Shown here: in pieces, positions 1 through 6,243 of the stretch | Position numbering within the stretch: the stretch's first letter is position 1 | Layout of the letters: each line of letters opens with the position of its first letter | Source: Chitinophagaceae bacterium UBA3430 | GTDB lineage: Bacteria > Bacteroidota > Bacteroidia > Chitinophagales > Chitinophagaceae | Length of the DNA: 6,486 nt | Assembly: GCA_002378975.1 (NCBI GenBank) | Contig: DFST01000135.1 | Span: forward strand, 4,858 to 11,343 | Reading direction: 5' to 3' | The notes under the pieces: generated by a model | Seen by the model: only the letters and a program-made list of their open reading frames with translations | The model's database searches: none | Told to the model about the DNA's origin: nothing | Position numbers and translations under genes: made by a program

Positions 1-136
1 AAAAGCGATGTGATGTTTTCTTTTATCAATTCGGCGAGTGTTGTGGAATCCTATCTGCTTTCATTCTATTATCTTGTGCACGCGACCAGATTTTTTTGTC
101 TCACACACAGCACGCTCAATTTATTCAATCGAAAGC

Positions 137-1240
137 ATGTCAATGAAAATCGAAGATCTGATCTGTTATGTATCCTGGCATACCGTTTTTATCGATGGCA
201 ACGAGAATGATGAATCTAAGGGTACCGAAAACGAACGCAATGTCGTTCGGTCGCTTCGGAAGTATTTTGATGTATCGGTTGAACGGTTCAACGTAACCAT
301 CCACGAGCCATTGCATCTAACCGAATTGGCTGATCAGGATCCGGTAACCAAGCTTTTTGCGATCTATGCCGCAGTGGCGGTGGCGCACGTCGAAACCGAA
401 GCTGGTGGCCAAGTTGGTAAAACCAGTAACAGGGAATGGGAATTTGTCTTGTCCATGATCGAAGCTGCCGGCATCTCTGAGAATACACGCAACAAGGTGC
501 GCGAGCTGGCCAAAAAAATGGTGGCCCAATGTACAGATGCACGACTTCGGGAAGATTCTGCCTTTTTTGAGGCCTCCCGTAAAGACATCGAGACGGGTTC
601 ATTTGGCATCCAATACATCGAGCCCTTGCTGAAGGCGTATTTTGATGCGGTGGAATTCGAGGAGGAACTGCTGGTCTGGGAGAAAAACTACCTGGCTTTG
701 AAACGCAACAAACGTGCCCTGACTCGGTTGTTCGGCGATTTTTCCATCAAAAAATTCGATCAGATATACGAAGACCTCAAATTCAATCTCAAAGAACTGA
801 AACAAAACTCGAAGAATTCGGGCGGATTAAACACCGCTGAAAAAAATACCGATAAGGAGCAGCAGAAAAGAGCCAAAGAGGCGGAGAAAGAGAAACAGAA
901 AAAAGCAAAGGAGGCAGAGAAAGAGCAACAGAAGAAAGCCAAAGAAGCGGAAAAGCAACGGCTACAAAATGAAGCGATTGCCAAAAAGAAAGCAGATCTC
1001 GAAAAGTTGAATGCGACACACGAAATCTCTTCTGCTCGCGAGATCATGTATTGCCGATACTGCGGGGAGTTGAAAAGCACTATTGGCAATCTTGACCTTT
1101 GCAAACGGGAGTACGGGCATCACTTTTCGATCAAGAAAGTAGAATCGGTCGACTTTCACTATAAAACCTTTTTCGAGTATAAGCCGGTTTGTACTAAGTG
1201 CGGACATGAGGGGCGTTGTGGCACGTGGCGGTGTCGGTGA
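137..1240 (+). CDS. Hypothetical protein with hendecad coiled coil and two C-terminal zinc-finger-like clusters
   Basis: I do not recognise this gene, and its function is unknown. The ATG at 137 gives 367 residues. A second in-frame ATG at 143 is equally possible, and the ATG at 38 would add 33 residues that look like translated non-coding DNA. Residues 1-220 look mostly helical and soluble. A hydrophobic run at about 73-85 (LFAIYAAVAVAHV) is too short for a membrane span, and with the acidic stretch after it recalls TerB-like helical domains only loosely. A polar N/S/G/K linker (about 222-240) leads into three 11-residue repeats (241-273, pattern ExQKxAKEAEK) and more charged helix to about 290. 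Cysteine clusters follow: C306-x2-C309, C322 and H328/H329, then C352-x2-C355-x5-C361-x4-C366, one residue before the end. This suggests metal binding at the tip of a rod. There is no signal peptide from this start. A scaffold or nucleic-acid-binding role is inference only. The gene is probably real, given its long open frame and structured composition. Confidence 0.75.
   Translation: MSMKIEDLICYVSWHTVFIDGNENDESKGTENERNVVRSLRKYFDVSVERFNVTIHEPLHLTELADQDPVTKLFAIYAAVAVAHVETEAGGQVGKTSNREWEFVLSMIEAAGISENTRNKVRELAKKMVAQCTDARLREDSAFFEASRKDIETGSFGIQYIEPLLKAYFDAVEFEEELLVWEKNYLALKRNKRALTRLFGDFSIKKFDQIYEDLKFNLKELKQNSKNSGGLNTAEKNTDKEQQKRAKEAEKEKQKKAKEAEKEQQKKAKEAEKQRLQNEAIAKKKADLEKLNATHEISSAREIMYCRYCGELKSTIGNLDLCKREYGHHFSIKKVESVDFHYKTFFEYKPVCTKCGHEGRCGTWRCR
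857..955 (+). repeat. Three tandem 33-base in-frame repeats
   Basis: Units at 857-889, 890-922 and 923-955 each encode an 11-residue block: EQQKRAKEAEK, EKQKKAKEAEK and EQQKKAKEAEK. The protein repeats are nearly identical, while the DNA differs mostly at third codon positions (for example gag/gaa, gcc/gca). This indicates an older duplication kept by selection on the protein. An 11-residue period is typical of hendecad coiled coils. A degenerate continuation (QRLQNEAIAKK) follows. Confidence 0.9.
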
Positions 1241-1270
1241 TTCAGTCACTGCGATCTTCCCAGAACGATG

Positions 1271-1278
1271 TAATTTTG
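1271..1278 (+). promoter_or_regulatory. Bacteroidota -7 promoter element TAATTTTG for the epimerase gene
   Basis: TAATTTTG matches the Bacteroidota -7 consensus TAnnTTTG at every fixed position. It ends 9 bases before the ATG at 1288 and lies 30 bases after the upstream stop codon. This supports separate transcription of the epimerase and the start at 1288 over the upstream in-frame ATG at 1216. A -33 TTG element at the usual spacing is not visible. The transcript leader would be only a few bases long. Confidence 0.55.
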
Positions 1279-1287
1279 CTCTCGATT

Positions 1288-2250
1288 ATGTATCTCCTCG
1301 TCACCGGCGGCGCCGGGTTCATTGGCCATCACTTGCTTGCAGCGTTGTACGCGAAGTACCCCGGCGTACAGATTACCTGCATCGACAATTTCGATCCATT
1401 TTATGACGTCGCCATTAAGGAGAAAAACATTCAGCCTTTTTTGGATAAACCCGGATTTCGATTATTGCGCATAGATCTCGGACAAACTTCCATCTCCCAT
1501 CTTCAATCCCTCATCCCCGAGCCCATCGATGCCATCCTGCATCTCGCGGCCAAAGCTGGTGTTCGTCCCAGTATCGAAAATCCGGCTTCTTATCAGCAAG
1601 CCAATGTAGTTGGTAGCCAAAACTTGCTTGAGTTTGCAGTCAGCAAAAACATCCCCCATTTTGTTTTCGCCTCCAGCAGCAGCGTATATGGCATCAATGA
1701 TCATTTTCCGTGGAAAGAGGACGAGGAACTCATTCCCATCAGCCCCTATGCCAGTACCAAACTCGCCGGTGAACATCTGGGAAAAACATACAGCGAGCAA
1801 CATAACATCCGATTTATCGCCCTGCGGTTCTTTACCGTATACGGACCCGGACAACGCCCCGATCTCGCCATCCATAAATTTACCAAAGCGATTTTCAACG
1901 AAGAGCCCCTGACGGTTTATGGCGATGGTTCAACGAGTCGTGATTATACCTATGTCGGAGATACTGTTAACGGTATTCTGGCTGCACTCGAATACCAGGG
2001 AAGCAATTTTGAAATTATCAATCTGGGGAATCACTATTCCATTCCGCTCCTTGAACTGATCCGCGCTGTTGAAAAAGCAGTGGGGAAGAAAGCCGAGTTG
2101 CAGTACGGACCGGAACAGCCCGGTGACGTGCCCAAAACCTATGCGGATATCTCCAAGGCCCAACAATTATTGGGATACAATCCATCTACTACACTCGAAG
2201 TGGGCTTGGCTCATTTCGTGCAGTGGTACCGCGAACAGCGGGGAGAATAA
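1288..2250 (+). CDS. NAD-dependent nucleotide-sugar epimerase, probably UDP-glucuronate 4-epimerase
   Basis: This is an extended short-chain dehydrogenase/reductase of 320 residues. It probably interconverts UDP-glucuronate and UDP-galacturonate in the cytoplasm, supplying acidic sugar for surface polysaccharide or lipid decoration. The sequence shows the Rossmann NAD-binding motif TGGAGFIG (residues 6-13), an acidic residue after strand 2 (IDNFD, 32-36), HLAAKAGVRPSIENP (85-99), SSSSVYG (129-135, with the catalytic Ser near 130) and the catalytic pair Y154-x3-K158 in SPYASTK. RFFTVYGPGQRPD (180-192) and the AGVR-SIENP segment are the hallmarks that favour UDP-glucuronate epimerases over GalE. 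Related 4-epimerases, including UDP-GlcNAc types, cannot be excluded. The length is slightly under the roughly 335 residues common in the family. I chose the start at 1288 because the Rossmann strand begins right there and the promoter motif lies just upstream. The gene converges with the glycosyltransferase, with 6 bases between stop codons. Confidence 0.92.
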   Translation: MYLLVTGGAGFIGHHLLAALYAKYPGVQITCIDNFDPFYDVAIKEKNIQPFLDKPGFRLLRIDLGQTSISHLQSLIPEPIDAILHLAAKAGVRPSIENPASYQQANVVGSQNLLEFAVSKNIPHFVFASSSSVYGINDHFPWKEDEELIPISPYASTKLAGEHLGKTYSEQHNIRFIALRFFTVYGPGQRPDLAIHKFTKAIFNEEPLTVYGDGSTSRDYTYVGDTVNGILAALEYQGSNFEIINLGNHYSIPLLELIRAVEKAVGKKAELQYGPEQPGDVPKTYADISKAQQLLGYNPSTTLEVGLAHFVQWYREQRGE

Positions 2251-2256
2251 CTTTCA

Positions 2257-3195
2257 TTATTGATTGCCGTCGAACACACGGCGGACCGTATAGGTCTTCT
2301 TGTCCTGCGATTCAAAATACGTACGCATGCCTATCTCGGCTACAATGCCGATGGTAATGAGTTGAATGCCGCCCAACAACAACATCAGTCCGAGGATCAA
2401 CAAAGGCTTTCCGCCAATGTCTTGTCCCGCTATCTTCAGTCCGAGTAAATACAAATTGATCAGCGCCCCCAATCCAAATCCCATAAACCCAAGCGTACCG
2501 AACAGATGCATGGGCTTTTGCATGTATTTTCGGAAGAAGACCATCAGCAACAGGTCGCTCATCACTTTGAAGGTGCGATTGATGCCGTATTTGCTTTTAC
2601 CGTGCAGGCGGGCATGATGTTTTACATCCACTTGCGTAATGCGGGCTCCTTGTAGCTTGGCCAGCACGGGAATGAAACGATGCAATTCGCCATATAGACC
2701 CAGCTCTTCCGCGATCTCGCGTTTGAATATTTTCAAGGTGCAGCCGTAATCGCGAATGTATACGCCGGTCATTCGGCGAATCAGGGCATTGGCAATGTTG
2801 CTGGGGATCTTTCGAAGAAACATGTCGTCTTTGCGGTTGCGGCGATGTCCGGCCACCACATCCCAGTCCTCCGCTTTCAACAGTTCCAGCATGCTCGGGA
2901 TATCCGTGGGGTCGTTTTGCAGATCGCCATCGATCAGGGCGATGTACCGACCGGTTGAATGGTCGATGCCGGCGGTCATGGCCGTGCTTTGTCCGTAGTT
3001 CTTACGCAGTTCAACCAAGCGGGTGCGTCCATCGGCATGGGCTTTAATCTCGGGAATGGTCCGATCGGTCGATCCATCGTCCACAAAAACCACCTCATAG
3101 TCCATTCCATGCAAGGCCGAACGGACCGCAGCCAGCAGGGGGGCGATGTTCGCTTCCTCGTTCATGACCGTGATAACGACCGATAATTCGCGCAT
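2257..3195 (-). CDS. Family 2 glycosyltransferase, polyprenyl-phosphate sugar transferase type (DPM1/GtrB/ArnC-like)
   Basis: This 312-residue protein most likely moves a sugar from a nucleotide donor to a polyprenyl phosphate on the cytoplasmic face of the inner membrane. The product would be a lipid-linked sugar for envelope glycan or lipid modification. The GT-A domain covers about residues 1-215: the opening strand SVVITVMNEEANI (5-17), the nucleotide-binding VDDGSTD (38-44), the metal-binding D89-G-D91 followed by LQNDP, and the conserved HGKSKYG (198-204) leading into the juxtamembrane helix. Two hydrophobic segments at about 231-256 and 264-288 form a C-terminal membrane hairpin, as in the DPM1-like/GtrB group. 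There is no signal peptide. Length and domain order are normal for the family, and all expected motifs are present. The donor sugar cannot be read from sequence. The gene has its own promoter motif 4 bases upstream, is divergent from uvrA, and converges with the epimerase. A joint role in glycan synthesis is plausible but unproven. Confidence 0.93.
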   Translation of the reverse strand: MRELSVVITVMNEEANIAPLLAAVRSALHGMDYEVVFVDDGSTDRTIPEIKAHADGRTRLVELRKNYGQSTAMTAGIDHSTGRYIALIDGDLQNDPTDIPSMLELLKAEDWDVVAGHRRNRKDDMFLRKIPSNIANALIRRMTGVYIRDYGCTLKIFKREIAEELGLYGELHRFIPVLAKLQGARITQVDVKHHARLHGKSKYGINRTFKVMSDLLLMVFFRKYMQKPMHLFGTLGFMGFGLGALINLYLLGLKIAGQDIGGKPLLILGLMLLLGGIQLITIGIVAEIGMRTYFESQDKKTYTVRRVFDGNQ

Positions 3196-3199
3196 GACG

Positions 3200-3207
3200 C
3201 AAATATA
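3200..3207 (-). promoter_or_regulatory. Bacteroidota -7 promoter element TATATTTG for the glycosyltransferase gene
   Basis: Read on the minus strand, TATATTTG is a full match to TAnnTTTG. It ends only 4 bases before the glycosyltransferase ATG (codon at 3193-3195), so the message would be leaderless or nearly so. The heptamer repeat tract begins at the next base upstream (3208), and the -33 position falls inside it. No TTG element is visible there. Confidence 0.55.
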
Positions 3208-3271
3208 GATGAAAGATGAAGGATGAAGGATGAAGGGTGAAACGGCGGCACTTCACCTTTCAGCTTTCACC
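3208..3271. repeat. Heptamer repeats in inverted arrangement (five direct, three reverse)
   Basis: Five 7-base units run from 3208 to 3242: GATGAAA, GATGAAG, GATGAAG, GATGAAG, GGTGAAA. After an 8-base spacer (3243-3250), three units occur in the opposite sense at 3251-3271: CTTCACC, TTTCAGC, TTTCACC. The last three left units can pair with the three right units across 21 positions, giving 18 pairs including two G-T wobbles and three mismatches. The innermost stem, 3236-3241 with 3252-3257, has 6 perfect pairs. The tract lies between the two divergent promoter motifs and so is probably not transcribed from either. Its function is unknown. Confidence 0.85.
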
Positions 3272-3283
3272 GCTCAACCTTCG

Positions 3284-3291
3284 TAATTTCG
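3284..3291 (+). promoter_or_regulatory. Candidate -7 promoter element TAATTTCG for uvrA
   Basis: TAATTTCG matches five of the six fixed positions of TAnnTTTG (C in place of the last T). It ends 6 bases before the uvrA ATG, much as the motifs of the two neighbouring genes do. No clear -33 TTG is visible upstream, where the reverse-sense heptamers lie. I see no LexA-type palindrome, but the Bacteroidota SOS operator is not one I can recognise reliably. Confidence 0.4.
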
Positions 3292-3297
3292 TCCCTC

Positions 3298-6126
3298 ATG
3301 TCCACCACCCACCATACTGAATACATCGAGATCGAAGGGGCGCGGACGCACAATCTGCAAAACCTCGACTTGAAGATTCCCGCCCAACAATTGGTGGTCA
3401 TCACCGGACTCAGCGGGAGCGGTAAATCCTCCTTAGCCTTCGATACGCTGTATGCAGAGGGACAGCGTCGGTATCTCGAAACTTTTGGGGCCTATGCCCG
3501 TCAGTTCGTGGGTGATATGGAACGCCCCGATGTGGACAAGATCACCGGTCTGTCTCCGGTCATTTCCATCGAACAAAAAACCACCAATAAAAATCCGCGC
3601 TCTACGGTGGGTACGGTCACCGAAATCTATGATTTTCTTCGCTTGCTGTATGCCCGCATTGGCGTAGCGCACTCGTACAACACCGGCAAGCCGATGGTGA
3701 AGTGGAGTGAAGAAGAGATCATAGCCGACATCCGGGAAAAGTTTTACGGAAAGAAAATCGAATTGTTGGCGCCTTTGGTGCGGGGACGCAAAGGTCATTA
3801 CCGCGAACTCTTCGAGGAGGTTCGTAAAAAAGGATTTCTGAAAGTGCGGGTGGATGGCGTCGTGAAAGATCTCGTACCCAAGATGCAGGTTGATCGATAT
3901 TCCATTCACGATATTGAACTAGTGGTTGATCGCCTGAAACTCAGTGACGAATTGATGGGTCGTTTGAGTCAGAGTGTGCATCAAACCATGAAACTGGGGA
4001 AGGGATTGATGTTCTTGTTGGTGGAAGAAGAGCAGCTGGTTCAATATTCAAAGAGTTTGATGTGTGCTGATACAGGCATCAGTTACGAAGAGCCCTCTCC
4101 CAATGCATTTTCGTTCAATTCGCCGTATGGGGCTTGTCCGACTTGTAAAGGACTTGGCACCCGTCACCGAATAAATATGGATCTGGTGTTGCCGGATAGA
4201 ACGTTGAGTATACAAGAAGGCGGTATTGCTCCGTTGGGTGAGGAGCGAGAAGCCTGGGTGTATAAACAAGCACAGGATTTGGCGAAGAAAAACAAGATAT
4301 CGCTAAAGAATCCCATCAGCGAGCTTTCAGAAAAACAGCTCAATGTGTTGTTGTATGGAAACGCAGAGGGGATAATGAATGAGGAGGAGCTGGCGGATAT
4401 GAAATTTGATCCGGATGCACCTTTTGAAGGGGTCGTGAATCTACTGCATCGTTGGTATGTGAGTCCGTACAGTGAATCGCTTCGCGAATGGGCGGAAGGT
4501 TATATGACTGAGCAGCCTTGCCCGGATTGTGCGGGTACCCGGTTGAAAAAAGAAAGCAATTGGTTTCGGGTCAACGGGCGAGGGATCGCTGAGTTGTCGG
4601 TCATGAACCTCGACAATCTGGCTGCCTGGTTCGATGGCATTGAATTGTATTTGAATAATAAACAGCAGGCCATTGCCAAGGATATACTGAAAGAGATCCG
4701 CGATCGGTTGCAATTCATGTTGAATGTGGGATTATCGTATCTGAGTTTGAGTCGCCCTACCCGCACCTTGAGTGGGGGTGAGTCACAACGCATTCGATTG
4801 GCTACGCAGATCGGATCGCAGTTGCAGGGCATCACCTATATTTTGGATGAGCCTTCGATCGGATTGCATCAGCGCGACAATCAACGCTTGATCGAGGCCT
4901 TGAAACGATTGCGTGATCTGGGAAACTCGGTGATCGTCGTTGAACACGACAAGGACATCATGCTGGCCGCCGACCATTTGATCGATCTGGGTCCGGGTGC
5001 GGGCGTACACGGCGGTCGCATCGTGGCTTCGGGTAAGCCCTCAGACGTGATCCGAGGCAAATCGAACACCGCTGCTTTCCTCAACGGTAAATTGAAGATC
5101 GAGGTGCCGAAGGAACGCAGACCGGGCAATGGTCAGTTCTTGGAATTGAAAGGAGCCAGTGGCAATAATTTACGGACGGTGGATCTGCGTTTGCCGCTGG
5201 GTTGTTTTGTTTGTGTTACTGGCGTGAGTGGCAGCGGAAAATCAACGTTGATCAACGAAACACTGTATCCGATCCTGTCGACGCATGCTTATGGTTCGCG
5301 AAAGCAGCCCCTCGCTTATAAATCAATCAAGGGGCTGGAGCATATTGACAAAGTGATCGACATCGATCAGGCCCCGATCGGTAGAACGCCTCGCAGTAAT
5401 CCCGCTACGTATTGTGGCTTTTTTACGGAGGTCAGAAACTTATTTGCGGCCTTGCCTGAATCGAAGATTCGCGGGTACAATGCCGGACGATTTTCATTTA
5501 ACGTGAAGACCGGTCGTTGTCCGGTTTGCGAAGGCGGGGGCATGCGAGTAATTGAAATGAATTTTCTGCCGGATGTATATGTTCATTGTGAGAAATGCAA
5601 TGGAAGACGGTACAATCGGGAGACTCTGGAAATTCGGTTCAAGGGGAAATCGATTTCGGATGTGTTGGACATGACAGTTGATGAAGCGGTGGAATTTTTC
5701 CAGGCCGTGCCGTATTTGTACCGAAAGATCAAAGTATTGCAAGAGGTCGGGCTGGGGTACATCACGTTGGGTCAATCGGCCGTTACCCTGAGTGGGGGAG
5801 AGGCGCAGCGGATCAAGCTATCGACCGAGTTGGCCAAGCGGGATACGGGAAAGACAATATATATATTAGATGAGCCGACGACCGGTTTGCATTTTGAGGA
5901 TATCCGAAAGTTGTTGGATGTGTTGGGGCGATTGGTGGATCGGGGCAATTCGGTGTTGGTGATCGAACACAACATGGATGTGATCAAAGTAGCGGATCAC
6001 ATCATAGACATTGGGCCGGAGGGCGGCGATGGGGGAGGGACCCTCGTGGCACAAGGAACGCCGGAGGAGGTCCAGCGTGTAGCGGCTAGTTTGACGGCCC
6101 CATTTTTGCGGGCGGAGTTGAAATAA
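3298..6126 (+). CDS. uvrA: UvrABC excinuclease subunit A (nucleotide excision repair ATPase)
   Basis: UvrA dimerises, scans DNA for bulky lesions, and loads UvrB in an ATP-dependent way. This protein has 942 residues, essentially the E. coli length of 940. ABC module I has Walker A GLSGSGKSS (37-45), signature LSGGE (491-495) and Walker B ending D517-E518. Module II has Walker A GVSGSGKST (642-650), signature LSGGE (831-835) and Walker B D858-E859. The UvrB-binding region lies around 130-250 and includes GRKGHYRELFEE (from 163). The C-terminal DNA-contact zinc module is intact: C741-x2-C744-x19-C764-x2-C767. A CPDC pair sits at 408-411. The first zinc site is altered: C256-A-D-T259 replaces the usual C-x2-C, while the partner pair C280-x2-C283 is present. 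The ATG at 3298 has family-typical sequence right after it (EYIEIEGARTHNLQN). The gene is complete with no frameshift. Its neighbours point outward or converge, so it is probably transcribed alone. Paralogues exist in some Bacteroidota, but the full set of motifs suggests the canonical copy. Confidence 0.98.
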   Translation: MSTTHHTEYIEIEGARTHNLQNLDLKIPAQQLVVITGLSGSGKSSLAFDTLYAEGQRRYLETFGAYARQFVGDMERPDVDKITGLSPVISIEQKTTNKNPRSTVGTVTEIYDFLRLLYARIGVAHSYNTGKPMVKWSEEEIIADIREKFYGKKIELLAPLVRGRKGHYRELFEEVRKKGFLKVRVDGVVKDLVPKMQVDRYSIHDIELVVDRLKLSDELMGRLSQSVHQTMKLGKGLMFLLVEEEQLVQYSKSLMCADTGISYEEPSPNAFSFNSPYGACPTCKGLGTRHRINMDLVLPDRTLSIQEGGIAPLGEEREAWVYKQAQDLAKKNKISLKNPISELSEKQLNVLLYGNAEGIMNEEELADMKFDPDAPFEGVVNLLHRWYVSPYSESLREWAEGYMTEQPCPDCAGTRLKKESNWFRVNGRGIAELSVMNLDNLAAWFDGIELYLNNKQQAIAKDILKEIRDRLQFMLNVGLSYLSLSRPTRTLSGGESQRIRLATQIGSQLQGITYILDEPSIGLHQRDNQRLIEALKRLRDLGNSVIVVEHDKDIMLAADHLIDLGPGAGVHGGRIVASGKPSDVIRGKSNTAAFLNGKLKIEVPKERRPGNGQFLELKGASGNNLRTVDLRLPLGCFVCVTGVSGSGKSTLINETLYPILSTHAYGSRKQPLAYKSIKGLEHIDKVIDIDQAPIGRTPRSNPATYCGFFTEVRNLFAALPESKIRGYNAGRFSFNVKTGRCPVCEGGGMRVIEMNFLPDVYVHCEKCNGRRYNRETLEIRFKGKSISDVLDMTVDEAVEFFQAVPYLYRKIKVLQEVGLGYITLGQSAVTLSGGEAQRIKLSTELAKRDTGKTIYILDEPTTGLHFEDIRKLLDVLGRLVDRGNSVLVIEHNMDVIKVADHIIDIGPEGGDGGGTLVAQGTPEEVQRVAASLTAPFLRAELK

Positions 6127-6149
6127 AAAAGGCCCGCCAGAGGCGGGCC
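6125..6149 (-). terminator. Intrinsic terminator for the minus-strand gene downstream of uvrA
   Basis: A perfect 8-base-pair GC-rich stem, GGCCCGCC (6131-6138) with GGCGGGCC (6142-6149), encloses the loop AGA. On the minus strand it is followed by six T (6130-6125) and then ATTT, the classic intrinsic form. On the plus strand the hairpin is preceded by A and followed by GTAGCATC, so it lacks a U tract for uvrA. It lies about 95 bases past the stop of the minus-strand gene and 4 bases past the uvrA stop. It may also weakly slow uvrA transcripts or protect their 3' ends. Confidence 0.85.
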
Positions 6150-6243
6150 GTAGCATCATTCGGAGCGTGTAAAACTATAAAATTAGAGTAGGGAACGGAT
6201 CAGGGTATGTACCAATTACCGTTTTCCGGATCAGCTAATTCGT

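Noticed and set aside
91..98. TTTTTTTG as a -7 promoter element for the first gene
   Set aside because: It lacks the A of TAnnTTTG, sits in a plain T run, and has no TTG at a suitable upstream distance. It is possible but too weak to list.
38..136. N-terminal extension of the first gene from the ATG at 38
   Set aside because: The extra 33 residues are rich in F, H, S and C with no domain character and resemble translated intergenic DNA. The ATGs at 137 and 143 directly precede charged, protein-like sequence.
1..136. Possible end of an upstream gene or a small gene starting at base 10
   Set aside because: The short frame from base 10 runs into the first gene in another phase and has no protein character. 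Nothing else in this stretch can be supported.
760..1104. Minus-strand open frames opposite the coiled-coil repeats
   Set aside because: Their Ser/Phe/Cys-rich composition is the mirror of the Lys/Glu/Ala repeat codons, with no independent evidence of coding.
3208..3271. CRISPR-like array
   Set aside because: The units are only 7 bases, adjoin with no spacers of unique sequence, and reverse orientation midway. No cas genes are present.
3433..3909. Long minus-strand open frame opposite uvrA (158 codons)
   Set aside because: It is a shadow of the uvrA coding strand. It has no domain, and the plus-strand protein here is unmistakable UvrA.
6181..6240. Inverted repeat AATTAG/CTAATT and direct repeat CGGATCAG (6196-6203, 6227-6234) between the terminator and the minus-strand stop
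   Set aside because: The arms are 6 bases apart by 48 bases, and the direct repeat is only 8 bases. Both are expected by chance at this length, and no stable fold or known RNA motif is evident.
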